Positions 41,572-52,469 of a DNA stretch of 64,000 nucleotides are shown in pieces. The translations under genes were made by a program, and so were the position numbers. The notes under the pieces were generated by a model, which was not told the DNA's origin, made no database searches, and saw nothing but the letters and a program-made list of their open reading frames with translations. How positions within the stretch are numbered: the first letter of the stretch is position 1; every line of letters begins with the position of its first letter. The DNA comes from Candidatus Didemnitutus mandela (GTDB lineage: Bacteria > Verrucomicrobiota > Verrucomicrobiia > Opitutales > Opitutaceae): positions 434,001 through 498,000 of the forward strand of contig NJAL01000002.1 in NCBI GenBank assembly GCA_002591725.1, written 5' to 3'.

Positions 41572-43980
41572 GAAGTGGAGTCAGGACAAAAAAACGCCGT
41601 CGCCAATGCTTAATTTTCCAGTCTTTGTCGCGAGCGAAATTTTCGATTTGTCTATTGTGCTAAAAGCTATCTTTTTCAAGATCACTCCATAGGCGTTCGA
41701 TAGAATCAGAGCGCTCTACAGGAAGCTGGCAGAGCTGCGCTGCAGAAAGTCGCTCTGAAAAAACAGTGTTGGCCTTCTGCGGTGATAAGTATGCTGGCGC
41801 CGTTGATGTGCGTCGCGCTGGCCACTGTGAAGATGCGGAGTTCATCGTGCTCGATTTTCGTGGGAGTGCTGAGGCCGGAAAGGCTGCCAAGCAGGGTCAA
41901 CCAAGTCCAGAATCCGGCGACGACGATGAACACAAATAAAGAAGCTCACCAAAGAAATCAGCAGCGAGAGACGCGGGCCTGCAACGCATGTATGAGGAAG
42001 CAGTTCCTTACAGCAATTTTACCCAGAATTCGCCAGCGGCCAGTCGCTGGCTTTCATCAAATTAGCTCAAGTCGAACATCATTTCGATCGGTTTTCCTTC
42101 GAGACCGAATCCTGCGATGTACTGCTTCAGGATTTTTCGTGGCTTCGTCGCGCTAGTATTGTTTCGTTAGTAATCTATTCAACCACAAACGTTTGCCATT
42201 GCTGCTGCGGCCGCCATACGCTTCGTACCAGATAAACCAGATAAGGGTCCATTGACCGGTACCGCTTGCGAACCGTGCGGGCTTTAAGGCTAGCCTAAGC
42301 TCCCTACCTGTCCGCAAAACGTGCAGCAGTGCTAGCCGAATTTTTTTCGCGCTTGCTTTGGTAGTTGGTTGAAAAGTTTTCTTGTGGCGTTGAGGCATAG
42401 TCTTGTCGACTATGTGGCCGAAACAGACGACCCGGCCGGCTTTGTGGTGGTTTTTTCAGATTTTTTAAAAAAATTACATAACGCAAAAATCCAAAAATCC
42501 AGGAGAAACCCAGATGGGAACAGGTACGATCGCGGAGCGCGTCGTCTCAATTACGGTAGTAATAATACAGAAACAATGAAAGTATAGCCGCTAAGTCGGT
42601 ACACCAGGTGTGAGAATTGGCCTACAGGCTATCTGACCGGAATCTGATAGCGGTGCACTGCCAGGCTGTCGCGATGTGTGTCACTGCAATTAGCACCCAG
42701 CGGGCGAGGATGACCTTTTTCATGCGCTGGTTTCGAGGTTTGGACGAACGGTTTCGGAAAAGATTGGAGAATGTGAGCGAGGGAAAGGCTTATGCAGGCT
42801 GTAGGGAATTGAATAAAGCTCCGCATCCGTACAGGTGCGTTTTTAGAATCGCATGCAGCCATGTCCCAATTACGCATGCTCCGGCGCACTGTCGAGATCG
42901 AAGATCGGGCTGAGTGGGATGATGCAGCTAGGATTGATGTCGGCGTGAGCGAAACAGTAATCGCGCTTGATACAGTTGAAGTTAACTCCCGCGTCGATGC
43001 CAGGTTGCTTGTAAAGATCGTGGAGGCAGCTTGCAATCTGTGGACAACCGATTGTGCGATTGCAGCCTGCACTTGAATTGCCAGCGATAAGACGGCACCA
43101 AGCCGGACGAGCACGAAGAAAAAACGACCAGTCGGTCTCTATCGTTTTTGGCTAGAAAAACGCTGGTAGACAAGTTTCGGACCTAGCCGATCGAGTGTGT
43201 TGAAAAGCTTCGGACAGACGGAGCGCCGGCCACTTTTTACGAGCCAAAAGGTCTAGAATCTGAAAACCCTTCACCGGGACGCGCCGCGCGAGCCGGGGGA
43301 GAAAGCGGTATCTACGAGGTAGTGCCTGCCATTTCTTCTCCCGGATTTTTTTGGATCGGCCTTATTTGGTAGGTGTTCGATGAGGCCGGTTCCGGATTCT
43401 CCAGGGATTTTGTGTTCGGGGACTCCGTTGCGCCCATGTGCTTCTTTGGCGCGGAATTTGTTCGTGGTGCGCCAGCGGGTAAAGGTGAAGAGTAGCCGCG
43501 CAACAAACCGCTTTTGAGGATCGGCTTCAAATTTGTGAATGGTATGAACCACGGGGCTGAAGACGCCTTAGACCACCTTTGGAGAGTTGTTGCGAGAGAG
43601 TCTGGTGCGGATGGTACAACTATAGACGAAGTTATGGTAGAGATGATAAAACTCGGTCCAACTCTCCTAGCTATGCGAATTGCGCAGACGGAAGAGGAGT
43701 TGCGAAAAGCCAGAGCCCTTGGCTCATGGCATAAGTAGATATAGATGCTAAACGTGACAGACTGGCTTTTCCGTTCAAAATTTTTTTCGAAGGTCCGAAT
43801 TCGATGAAATTTTATAAGCTTGCAGGTGTGGTGATCGGAGCGCTCATGGGGAGCTGCTTGTTTTGACGAAACACTAAACAAGGCTTGCTTGTTTCGCTTT
43901 CGTGGCTGGTCGCTAATCTCTTGCGGATGATGGTTCCGAATGACAGCGGCTAACTTGTTGCGGCGACCACGGGCCAATCG
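41572..43980. other. Large decayed region, products not recognised
   Basis: Minus-strand fragments around 42120-41990 read LKQYIAGFGLEGKPIEMMFD and later RLAAGEFWVKLL, and around 41930-41700 FIVVAGFWTWLTLLGSLSG (a membrane or signal segment) and VASATHINGASILITAEGQ; they probably belong to one lost protein. At 42629-43114 (minus) a worn frame begins with a hydrophobic segment. At 43514-43738 (plus) a 74-codon frame with TTIDEVMVEMIKLGPTLLAM looks protein-like but cannot be placed. No intact gene is convincing. Confidence 0.35.
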
Positions 43981-44319
43981 ACGGCAGCCAGATCTTAGGG
44001 GTTCAACGCATCACGACCGCTAGATAGCGCGCTGACTTGTCGGCGGCATGGCGAAGACGATAGACGACCAGAACAATTTTATCAGGAAGGTGCGTCTGGT
44101 AGATCGAGCTGGCGGAACGGTGAAAACCCTTTCAGGCCAATTAATAATTGGCTGGTCTGCATTGTGCTAGGTATGGTGAATAGCCGCTAAGCAGGTCTTT
44201 TTTTACGCGACTGTGCGCGGAGGATTTGGTGGCGGGGGGAGAGGATTTTTTTCAGTGGGTATGTACTGCCCTGAGTTATCGGTTTAAGAAGGCTTCTCTC
44301 GATTCTGCGAATCCGCACA

Positions 44320-44620
44320 CGGTGCTTATGACAAAGGATTTCGTTTACGAAATAGTTTAGGCGAATTGGTCCGACGCAGTTTACTGTGACGTGTTCGCTA
44401 CATGATCTCGTACGAGGCGAATTGATTTAGGTGGTGGAATTCAATGCGTTGTTCCCCGGGCGTTTTCTGGAATTTTTTCGCTGAAAAAGATACCCAGGCT
44501 GATCTGGTGGAGGAGATCGGTGGCGGGTCCGGATCTGTAGGTGGGCTATCTATCGGGCTGTCGCTAGTGCACGTTGTCAGTGAAAGGTGCTGCGACTGAG
44601 GTGATCTGTAATAGGAACAA
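44320..44620 (+). pseudogene. Possible histidine-kinase ATPase-domain fragment
   Basis: Plus-strand pieces read TQFTVTCSLH (like AiKFTxxGxV), a VVEFNALFPGRFLEFF segment (like ipxexxxrIFexF) and GGGSGSVGGLSIGLSLVHVV (like GGtGLGLSIvxxlV), in the right order and spacing for a HATPase_c domain but in shifting frames. The upstream dimerisation domain was not found. Similarity is limited, so this call is tentative. Confidence 0.3.
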
Positions 44621-44745
44621 GCTTTGTTTGGAATTTGTGCGCGCTTGTTACCTTGGCCTTTGCACTTTTGAAAAAGAGAGCGGTTGCTAGGTTCATCTAA
44701 CTAAAGCGGAGTCCTGCCGTAAAATGAGTTCTGAAGCAGACGGGA

Positions 44746-45723
44746 TTACAGCATATTGACGACAGCGCGCTCTTCGATAAGCTCTTTGTTCGTTGCGGCG
44801 AGTTTGAATTTCGCAAAGTCGTCCATCGAGTAGCCTGTGATAACCTCGTAGCGGCCAGGCGAGGTGGTGCGCACTGGCACACCGGCCCAGACGTCCTTGT
44901 CGAAACCATAAACGCCATTGGACTTTACGGCGATCGAGTGCATGGAGCCGGGTGTGGCGAGAGAGCGAACGTGATCGACAAGCGCGTTGGCGGCCGAGGC
45001 GGCCGAGGAAGTTCCGCGGACGGCGATGATGTCCGCACCGCGTTTACCGACGGCCTCGTAGAATGGACCCTGGAGCCAAGCATCGTTGTTGATGACCTGT
45101 TCAGCCGGCTTCCCGGCGATGGTGGCGTGGGCAAAAGCGGGGAATATCGTCGGACTGTGATTGCCGTAGGTGAAGATATTTTCGATGGCGGTGAAGTCGA
45201 CACCCGCTTTTTTTGCTAGCTGGGTTTGGGCGCGATTTTGGTCGAGCCGCACCATGGCGGTGAAGCGGTCGTATGGAAGGCGCTTCGCTTGCGAAGCGGC
45301 AATCATGCAGTTCGTGTTAGCTGGATTTCCGACGACGACGACACTGACGTCGTCAGCGGCGACAGCGTCGATGAGCTTGCCTTGGGCGATAAAGATCTTG
45401 GCATTGTCTTTGAGAAGATCGGCGCGTTCCATATCGGGGCCGCGTGGCTTGGCGCCGACGAGAAGGCACCAGTTGGCATTTTTGAAGCCGACCGCGGCGT
45501 CGGAAGTTTTTACAATGTCTTTGAGTAGCGGGAAGGCGCAGTCGTCCAATTCCATGACGGTGCCTTTGAGAGCTTTAATTGCTTTTTCGATCGGGGCTTC
45601 TATGAGTTGGAGAATGACTGGCTGTTCTGGGCCAAACATCGCGCCAGAGGCGATACGGAACAGGAGTGAGTATCCAATATGACCGGTTGCTCCGGTGACA
45701 GCGACGCGGATGGGAGCTTTCAT
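44746..45723 (-). CDS. mdh: Malate dehydrogenase
   Basis: A 325-residue NAD-dependent malate dehydrogenase of the type found in many Gram-negative bacteria with the cytosolic-like fold. The nucleotide site is [20 protein letters not shown]; the substrate-binding arginines lie in [14 protein letters not shown] and VRLDQNRAQ; the catalytic histidine is in TYGNHSPT. It oxidises malate to oxaloacetate in the TCA cycle. Length is normal and all key residues are present. It precedes the DAHP synthase remnant in the sense that both are on the minus strand, mdh being downstream. No Shine-Dalgarno sequence upstream. Confidence 0.96.
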   Translation of the reverse strand: MKAPIRVAVTGATGHIGYSLLFRIASGAMFGPEQPVILQLIEAPIEKAIKALKGTVMELDDCAFPLLKDIVKTSDAAVGFKNANWCLLVGAKPRGPDMERADLLKDNAKIFIAQGKLIDAVAADDVSVVVVGNPANTNCMIAASQAKRLPYDRFTAMVRLDQNRAQTQLAKKAGVDFTAIENIFTYGNHSPTIFPAFAHATIAGKPAEQVINNDAWLQGPFYEAVGKRGADIIAVRGTSSAASAANALVDHVRSLATPGSMHSIAVKSNGVYGFDKDVWAGVPVRTTSPGRYEVITGYSMDDFAKFKLAATNKELIEERAVVNML

Positions 45724-45829
45724 AGAGATAAGATAGATAATATCCTGCGAAGGGCGCAGAATAAGCCTAGAGAGGCGCTTTTAAAGCGCAACGCAGGGGC
45801 TATTATAAGATCTTGACTTTTTTAATTTC

Positions 45830-46860
45830 ATTAATGCGCTGATGAAGCTATCCGTGACAGATGCGTTGTAACTTAGTTTCATCTTCAGTTGCAGGAATGG
45901 ATGGTTGCTGATGCCGAGGTTGCTTTCGATCATTGCGCTGATGATCGATTTGTTACTGTTACTGGAGCCGATCTGTTGCAGAAGATCTCGCATAACTTCG
46001 GGCTGATGTTCGGGTTGTTTGGGCAGAGCTATTGTGCGAGCATTCGACGAATATGTCAGGAGTAAGACTGGATTTTGGCAACAATTTGATCGGTTCCGGC
46101 GATATGGAAGGCGGGGTAATTGGGATTGCCGCGCGCGACAATGGCTGATGCCGAGCTGTCGATGTTGATGCCGAAAAAGGCCTGCAGTTGCGAAGCGGAT
46201 TTGATCACGGTGCGGACTGAGCAATCGATCTCGTTTTTATTTAAATTAAATACGATCGGAATGAAGAGGTCGGGGTCCATCTGACAATGGGGTTGCGATT
46301 TCGTGGTGTGCGTGCCAATTGGCCGACCAATAGATGAAATCGTCGACGCACTCCTACTGCGAAGTGAAGTGATGGGATGAAGCAGTTCGGAGGCAGTCGG
46401 TAAGCCAAGGTTGAATGCATTATGGAGGAAAATTCTGGAGGAGGGTTCGCGCAGCCGCAAACCGGAGGCAATGTCGTGTTAGCCGTCGAACATTAATATA
46501 TAGTCTATCATAGAAACGCATTACGGTCAATCACCCGACCTGAGGCTTCGCTGGAGAAAGTAGCAATTTTCTGGAATAGTTGCGTCTGGTGTCCATATCG
46601 TAGATCGAGTAGGGATCGACGATAAAATAATAAAAATAAGGGGGTGATCGATTGATCATCAGTCAAGATGGTTCGGTTAATTTCTTCGCAAGCACTGGTG
46701 GCGAAGTCGGCTTTGGCTTTCGTTTTTTGACAATTCGGTTAAGGAGTCCCCCCTGTCGGAGAAAGACAAGGCTCTGGCTTCGGCTGCGTTAATGCCGGAG
46801 ACCTTGTGTACAAAAAAGGTTCAAGGTTTAAATTGCAGTCCGGAAGGCTTTGGAACAAGC
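45830..46860 (-). pseudogene. aroG: DAHP synthase (AroF/AroG/AroH type), decayed
   Basis: The minus strand, across frames, gives IVDPYSIYDMD and NYSRKLL (like vVGPCSIHDpxaAxxYaxrL), then FNLGLPTASELLHPIT (GLPtAxExLdPit), IGRPIGTHTTKSQPHCQM (IGARTTESQtHRemaSG), LNKNEIDCSVRTVIKSAS, FFGINIDSSASAIVARGNPN, QPEVMRDLLQQI and KSIISAMIESNLGISNHPF (GvMiESnLveGnQ). The order and signatures are those of class I DAHP synthase, the first committed step of the shikimate pathway. VGPC and RTTESQ are both damaged and frames break repeatedly, so the copy is dead. Another copy elsewhere in the genome is possible. Confidence 0.85.
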
Positions 46861-48079
46861 AACTCTTCAGTTGCCATTGGAGTAATTGGCAGCGTTTTCA
46901 GAGCAACAAAAAACAGGACTCCTAACTCTAGGCGGTCTGCCACTAGTTTCTTATGTTACTTATTTTTAATTACTTGTGTTACAAAAGCCTCTCGCTCTAA
47001 TCCGGAAATTTTAAAAAAATTGATACGTAACTGACACCCACAGGTTTTTTAGGTGAAAGGATGTATCAAAATTCATGTCTTTTGTTGGAAATTTGCTACG
47101 GGTTGTTGTTTAATTTTTTATAAAAATATAAATTTTTATTTTAAAAGTCTGCGATCATATAGCGACCATATGTTCACCTTTGGACAACTAAGCCAATACC
47201 CTAACAGAAGAAAGGCTTGGCCGGCTATGGATTGTGGTTGAAAACGAAGGGGGGGCCACAGGCGGATAGGCTCTTTTAACGTTGGAGAATAGCGAGTTAC
47301 TCGTTTTTGTCCCAAAGCTGATGGGCAAATTTTGCGGACGGTTGAAAAGCTTCATCGTCGCCGACGATGTTGAAAATTATATTTTAAACTCCAAAACTTG
47401 CTTTAGTTTATTTATTTGTGCTAAAATTAATCAGCTATTAGAAGTGTTTTTAGGAGAGGTTCTTGAGCCGTTTTTTGCGCACATTCGATCCAGCTTTCTC
47501 GACCAAAATCTTAGTTTTTTGATTCTCTAAGTATGTGTTTTAGCTCCATTGCGGAGCTAAGCGCCGTGGAATGATAGGAAGCTGGCAGCAGAACATGCTG
47601 CAGCTATGTACATTCTTGTCGGTCTCTCAGCGGTTTCTGAAGATATTGGTCCGGAAGATTTCCCCCAGGGCAGAGCTAGGGGATTTTGGCCTCTTTTTAT
47701 TAGAATGGGTTTTATGTGGGGGAAAATGATATTGCTCCTGGACGACGGGGGGCCGATCGCGCCGCTGTTTAGACCTTGTGCGCGGTTCGCGGTTCGGGGC
47801 CGCGTTTGAAGTTGGGTACTTTACTCTACAAAAACGGGAAAAGATCGACGAAATCCATTTAAATTCGTGATAGTGTGAGGATTTTGTCAATATAGGCCAT
47901 GCCTATGCTGGCAAGGTTCGACCCATATCTTCCTATGAACAATGAAGTCGGTGGCGTCACGACTATTCAGATGGTAAGCACCGCCTAAAAGCTTTTTCGC
48001 GTTGACAAGTCAGGCTTCCATACAGTAATGCGCGAAAAAGAAATAGATCAGTTCCACGGTTCCGAGCATTGTTCCTAAA
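46861..48079. other. Decayed region, products not recognised
   Basis: Frames at 46792-47034, 47282-47530 and 47606-47809 (plus) and 47627-47890 (minus) show no family features. Bases 46960-47150 are A+T rich. A small inverted repeat TTAGCTCC/GGAGCTAA lies at about 47534-47554. Confidence 0.35.
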
Positions 48080-48655
48080 CCTAAACGTATGTTTAGGTGC
48101 AATGGCGGCGGATTCTCCTTTCGTGGCGGAAGTGAAATGTTTCCTAAAAATATTTCCTCAGCGTTAGAAAGAAAAGCTACGCGCAATCCAGACAGAATTT
48201 CTCCTCAAAAAAAGAAACTCCATTCCAGAGCGATGAATACACTGGATGTACCCAAGAAAATGACGTCACTGAACACCATCGCCTTTTTCCTCAAAATTGC
48301 TTCAGTAAGTGGCGAGATCCAGAGTACGAGGGAAGAGCTGGTAAATATGCGGAGAGGCTCGTCCAACACAGCGTGCATAGAGGAGGATGATCAAAATCGG
48401 CTGGTTCTACCGTGTAAAGGCCGGCTGCAGCAGGGCTATTTTTCTACTAAGGAGGAGCGAACTTAATACCGCAATATTATCGTGCCACTTCACCGTTGCG
48501 CCTATGACGCAGTGCGAGCGAAACGCTATGATCAATTCACCTTTTCGAGGTGATAAATGCAAACTTTTAGAAAACTGTCGAAGTGCGGGCCAAACACGAA
48601 AGCTTACGACCGGGGAAAACCACGGAAGAGTGGATTGGGTTTCAGCGGGAAACAA
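48080..48655 (-). pseudogene. pilD: Prepilin peptidase PilD, decayed
   Basis: Directly downstream of aroE on the same strand. Fragments read SHCVIGATVKWHDNIAVLS followed by a LLLSRKIALLQPAF segment, matching the SxCxxCgxxixWxdNIPvlSwlllrGrCrxC region of type IV prepilin peptidases, and further on EAILRKKAMVFSDVIFLG, matching the catalytic GxGDVKllaaiG region (aspartate of GFGD changed to FSD). A last hydrophobic piece, LGTVELIYFFFAHYC, fits the final helix. Stops and frameshifts separate them. PilD cleaves and methylates pilins of type IV pili and type II secretion, so this locus no longer supports those structures. aroE-pilD adjacency agrees with the identification. Confidence 0.7.
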
Positions 48656-48657
48656 CA

Positions 48658-49578
48658 TCAGACGGGTGAGTGCCCAGGTACAGTCTGGACGGCGTTGCTC
48701 ATCACGGCAATTGGGGCTGGCTTCCCTGTCCACAGCGCAAGGGAACGTGCTCCTTGGTGAACCAGCATTGAAAAGCCGTTGGCATGTGGTATCCCGAGCG
48801 CGGCGGCTTGCGTAAGTAAAAAGTTGGACAGCGGATTGTAAGTTGTGTCGTAGACGGCAGCCGGATGAGGTAGCTTTTGTAAATCGATGGCGGCAGGGTC
48901 GTCCGCTTTAAGGCCGAGTGTCGTGGTGTTGACCACGATCGCGCCCGAAGAAAGGGCAGAGGGAATTTTATTCAGGGGAAAGCCTTCGACAGAAAGTCCG
49001 CTAGCGAAAGGACGCACTTGGGCCAGCAGCGCAAGCAGCCGATCAGTGCTACGATTACCGATCCAGAGCGAGGCCACGCCTTCGTGCACGCATTGCAGGG
49101 CGATGGCGCGCGCAGCTCCGCCGGCCCCAAGGAGAATGACAGGGGCGCCGGCGAGTTTCGTTTGCAAACTCGTGCCGAGAGCATCTGCGAAACCACCACC
49201 ATCTGTGTTATAGGCGCGCCAGCCAGTGGCGGTTCGGATTAGGGTGTTGGCGGCGCCAGCGGCGCAGGCAAATTCATCGGCACTTTCTGCCGCGGCGAGT
49301 GCGATTTCCTTGTGCGGGGCTGTTACGTTAACGCCATAAAACCCGCGTGCGTGCAGCAATCGCAGCGCCTCGCCGACGTCCGGCGCCTCGATGTCGAACT
49401 TTGTGTAGTGCCAGCTGTGAAATTTTGTGTCAGCAGCTGCAAGATCAGCTAGCGCGGCGTTGTTCATGGCGGGGCTGAACGAGTGTGCGACCGGATGGCC
49501 GATCACAGTTAGGTTTGTTCCGGGAAAATCGGACGTGCGTAGTTCGTCGAGAAAGTGAACGGGACCACTGGTAGTCAT
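48658..49578 (-). CDS. aroE: Shikimate dehydrogenase
   Basis: A 306-residue enzyme. The shikimate site shows NLTVIGHPVAHSFSPAMNNA and the catalytic lysine in GVNVTAPHKEIAL; the aspartate partner is in AYNTDGGGFADAL; the NADP site is VILLGAGGAARAIALQC with GNRSTDR binding the phosphate. It reduces 3-dehydroshikimate to shikimate. The C-terminal motif GFSMLVHQGARSLALWTG is intact. The gene survives while the DAHP synthase gene 2 kb away and the following pilD are dead. The C-terminal 10-15 residues extend slightly past the usual end. Start ATG at 49578, no Shine-Dalgarno seen. Confidence 0.95.
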   Translation of the reverse strand: MTTSGPVHFLDELRTSDFPGTNLTVIGHPVAHSFSPAMNNAALADLAAADTKFHSWHYTKFDIEAPDVGEALRLLHARGFYGVNVTAPHKEIALAAAESADEFACAAGAANTLIRTATGWRAYNTDGGGFADALGTSLQTKLAGAPVILLGAGGAARAIALQCVHEGVASLWIGNRSTDRLLALLAQVRPFASGLSVEGFPLNKIPSALSSGAIVVNTTTLGLKADDPAAIDLQKLPHPAAVYDTTYNPLSNFLLTQAAALGIPHANGFSMLVHQGARSLALWTGKPAPIAVMSNAVQTVPGHSPV

Positions 49579-50527
49579 CGGCGCCGCCTAGCCAGATCAG
49601 AAACGGGCGTGACCTTTGTAGCGTTACATCGAATTCGGAGAAAAAACTTACTGCAAGTTTGGCTCAGTCGGGGGCGACTGTTGAAAAGACAGTGGCTGGG
49701 GAGATTGCGGCAGACTAGGAAAGGGGCTTAAAGTGGCTTCGCGCACGGGTTTGGGGGAGACTGGCAGGTTGGATCGTGTGTTGCTGTGCGTTGCTTTAAA
49801 CAAACACTTTGCTTGGTAAAGGGAAGACGGCGCTATTGAACGAGTCGATGAAAAACAGGTTTTCGTGTTTACAGCCGCCAACGAAGAAGTGCTTTGTCTT
49901 GCCGACGGGATTGACCTTGAACTAGCGACACGCCTGTGCGACCAGCAGAGTAGGCGATGGAGAGTGTGATCGGTAGCTCGGCTTTCCGGGGTGAGGACGC
50001 GCTCGAGCGGATTGATCTTGGGGGGCGGTGTAGCCTTGGCGTGTTGCTGCACAACACGAGTGCTTCGAAGAGCACGCAGTTCAAGCGTAAGACACTGGGC
50101 TCTCAGGGTGGCTAGCTTTATCTGCGACCAGCTTTCGAAAGCTGGTCAACGAAGCATCGAACTTGGCGCCGATTTCGACAGGGTCGAGGGCTCGGTTCAG
50201 CAGGAAAATACCGGTGTCTAGTCATTGTTTTAGGTAGCGGATAAAACTATAAAATTTCGCGGCGGGATCGGCAAGCTTTAGTTTGCGGTGGCAGCGAGGC
50301 GGTTCGTGGTGTGTGCGATATCCCGAAAAAAATTGTCGCCCTTGGCGGCGAGCTTTTCAAACTGCTGTAGAAAAAGACTGAAAAAAGTGGGAGACGGGCT
50401 TCCGGTCAGCACAGCTTCCCTGCGGGAAAGTAAGACGACCGATTTCTATGCGAAAAGCAGAAGTGTTTTCGAGAGCGGTGGAAACCCGCTTTTGTTTTCC
50501 GGACGGTAAAATTTTTCGACAGTAGGT
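49579..50527 (-). pseudogene. Unidentified decayed gene between aroE and yggS
   Basis: Minus-strand fragments in changing frames include FLQQFEKLAAKGDNFFRDIA (50370), VEIGAKFDASLTSFRKLVAD (50140), AKATPPPKINPLERVLTPES (50030-49980) and VGKTKHFFVGGCKHENLFFI plus DSFNSAVFPLP (49900-49800). They look like one former protein with an N-terminal helical part and a C-terminal beta-rich domain. I do not recognise the family. A 22-base perfect palindrome is embedded at 50126-50147. Confidence 0.4.
50126..50147. repeat. Perfect 22-base palindrome
   Basis: GACCAGCTTTC followed directly by GAAAGCTGGTC. It overlaps the readable SFRKLV segment of the unidentified pseudogene. Confidence 0.9.
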
Positions 50528-51241
50528 TCAGCGTTCGCCAAAAAGGGCGGTGCCGATCCGGACGAGCGTGCTGCCCTCCGCTATGGCGATCTCGAAATCA
50601 CCGCTCATTCCCATTGACAGCTCGGTGAGAGGCGCTCCGAATCGGATCTGGAGTTGATCGCGAATGGACCGAAGATTAGAAAAGGTTCGGCGGGCGAGCT
50701 CGGCGGTTTCAAACGGTGTCGGGCCAGGCGGTGCGATTGTCATCAGGCCATCGACATCGAGATTGGCTTTGTCAAGCGCTGCCTCAAAAAGGCGTGGTGC
50801 ATCGATCGGGTCGGCACCGAATTTGGCCAGATCGTGGCCAGCGTTTATTTGCAGCAGAATGGCTAGTCGCCGACCTTGCTCGATGGCGGCGAGGTCGAGT
50901 TTCTGGAGCAATCTCTCGCTATCGACGGTTTGTACGCGGTAAAAATTAGCGACGGCAAGCTTTGCTTTGTTAGACTGGAGATGACCGATGAGTTCCCATT
51001 TCAGCGCGGCGGTTTTGGGGGCAACTTTGGCTTGTTTTTCGATGGCCTCCTGGACGCGATTTTCACCGACCGACACGAATCCGTGATACACCGCAAAATC
51101 GGCTGCAGAGGCCGGATGATTTTTTGTGACCGGAAGCAGCCTGACTTCCGCGGGCTCGCGTCCGGCCGCCTGGGCGGAAGCTCGTAACCGTCCAAGAAGA
51201 GCTTCGGCGCGCTGGCGAAAGATTGTGTAATCCAAAACCAT
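50528..51241 (-). CDS. yggS: YggS-family pyridoxal-phosphate homeostasis protein
   Basis: A 237-residue single-domain PLP protein with an alanine-racemase-like barrel. The PLP lysine is in VRLLPVTKNHP; VGENRVQEA follows; LIGHLQSNKAKLA is the diagnostic HxIGxLQxNK; LQINAGHDLAKFGADP fits the LlqVNxxxExxKxG strand; LSMGMSGDFEIAIAEGSTLV and RIGTALFG end the protein, binding the phosphate. YggS/YbgI-type proteins buffer free PLP and have no known catalytic substrate. It faces the LysR gene divergently, with 66 bases between the two starts, so they may share a control region. Confidence 0.95.
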   Translation of the reverse strand: MVLDYTIFRQRAEALLGRLRASAQAAGREPAEVRLLPVTKNHPASAADFAVYHGFVSVGENRVQEAIEKQAKVAPKTAALKWELIGHLQSNKAKLAVANFYRVQTVDSERLLQKLDLAAIEQGRRLAILLQINAGHDLAKFGADPIDAPRLFEAALDKANLDVDGLMTIAPPGPTPFETAELARRTFSNLRSIRDQLQIRFGAPLTELSMGMSGDFEIAIAEGSTLVRIGTALFGER

Positions 51242-51307
51242 GAACTTTTATTATGGAAATCTGGTAAGAGTTTTTATATTTTATATTGGCTGGAAGAAGC
51301 AGCTGTC

Positions 51308-52219
51308 ATGCAAATCGAAAACCTTAAAATCTTTGTCGACTTGGTGGAAACCAAGAGCTTTTCAAAAGCTGCAAAGTTGAATAATATTACGCAGTCTGCG
51401 GTTAGCCAGCAAGCACGTTCGATGGAGCGGAATTTTAAAACGTTGATGATTGATCGCAGCCAAAAGCAGTTTAGCCTCACGCGGGAAGGCCAGCGAATCT
51501 ATGAGGCGGCGAAGGAGATTTTGCACGTTTACGAAAAGTTGAGCAGCGAGCTATTGGAGATGAATAAAGTGATTAGCGGAACGATTCGCATCTCGACGAT
51601 CTATTCAATCGGTCTGCACGAACTGCCGCCCTACATCAAATGCTTTCTCCGCGATTATCCTTCTGTGAATCTGCGGATCGAATACCGTCGCTCGAATCTT
51701 GTCCACGAGGACATTTTGCACAACTTGGTCGATTTTGGGTTAGTGGCTTTCCCACAAAAAGCTCGGCAGATCGAGATACTTCCGTTCCGAAAAGACCGCC
51801 TCTTGCTCATCACGCACCCAAATCACCCACTGGCTAAAGCGCTAGAAGCCGACCTAAGGATGCTGGGTGGCCATAAATTTATAGGCTTCGATCCGGATAT
51901 TCCCACACGCAAGGCGGTCGATCAAATTTTTCGCGACAACAATCTAAATGTATCTCCGGTGATGGAGTTCGACAACATCGAGACGGTGAAGCGCGCGGTG
52001 GAGGTCGGTCACGGAATCGCGATCGTACCGTACGCCTCCGTGCAGCAGGAAATTAAGCAGGGCACGCTCGTGGCTGTGCCGTTAAAAGGCAAAGAGTTTA
52101 CCCGCCCGCTTGCGATTCTGCATTACAAAGGCCGTGTGTTTACGCCAGCTATGAAAAAACTTATCGAGGTGTTGCAGGAAACGGTCCCAGAAGACAACGC
52201 CGCGGCCTCGTTCATTTAA
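51308..52219 (+). CDS. LysR-family transcriptional regulator
   Basis: A 303-residue LysR-type regulator. The N-terminal winged helix contains VETKSFSKAAKLNNITQSAV followed by SQQARSMER, the standard recognition helix; the periplasmic-binding-like effector domain starts around residue 90 with GTIRISTIYSIG. The C-terminus ends TVPEDNAAAS. LysR proteins usually control a divergent neighbour; here that is yggS, but the 66-base shared interval (51242-51307) is short and no T-N11-A box was confidently found. A GGAAGAAG stretch 10-17 bases before the ATG is one of the few Shine-Dalgarno-like sequences in the window. The effector is unknown. Confidence 0.92.
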   Translation: MQIENLKIFVDLVETKSFSKAAKLNNITQSAVSQQARSMERNFKTLMIDRSQKQFSLTREGQRIYEAAKEILHVYEKLSSELLEMNKVISGTIRISTIYSIGLHELPPYIKCFLRDYPSVNLRIEYRRSNLVHEDILHNLVDFGLVAFPQKARQIEILPFRKDRLLLITHPNHPLAKALEADLRMLGGHKFIGFDPDIPTRKAVDQIFRDNNLNVSPVMEFDNIETVKRAVEVGHGIAIVPYASVQQEIKQGTLVAVPLKGKEFTRPLAILHYKGRVFTPAMKKLIEVLQETVPEDNAAASFI

Positions 52220-52469
52220 TCGTTCTCTGTTAGGGGATTGTGAAAGATATTTGTCCGTCTTTTCCGCTTCCTGGAATAAGAACAGGAGATTCTCACGTTT
52301 ATAATAAAAAATTTTCTCGCTTTTCTTCCGGTGGCGAACCCTAGGCGCGGTCGGAACCGTCTTGGTTTAACATCGGGTTGAAGCGGAAGACAGCTTGGCC
52401 TAAATGGCTGAGGTTGGGATGAAAAAGCTCGTTTGTTATCCAACCGGACCCGAACTGGGTGTTTGGTAG

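Noticed and set aside
43514-43738. Plus-strand ORF of 74 codons as a real gene
   Set aside because: It looks protein-like but has no motif, lies in decayed sequence, and competes with overlapping minus-strand frames.
47895-47930. GGTTCGACC as a possible tRNA T-loop
   Set aside because: The flanking bases cannot form a T-stem or acceptor stem.
48985-49015. GAAAGTCCG resembling the RNase P RNA core
   Set aside because: It lies inside the intact aroE coding sequence and no other RNase P element is nearby.
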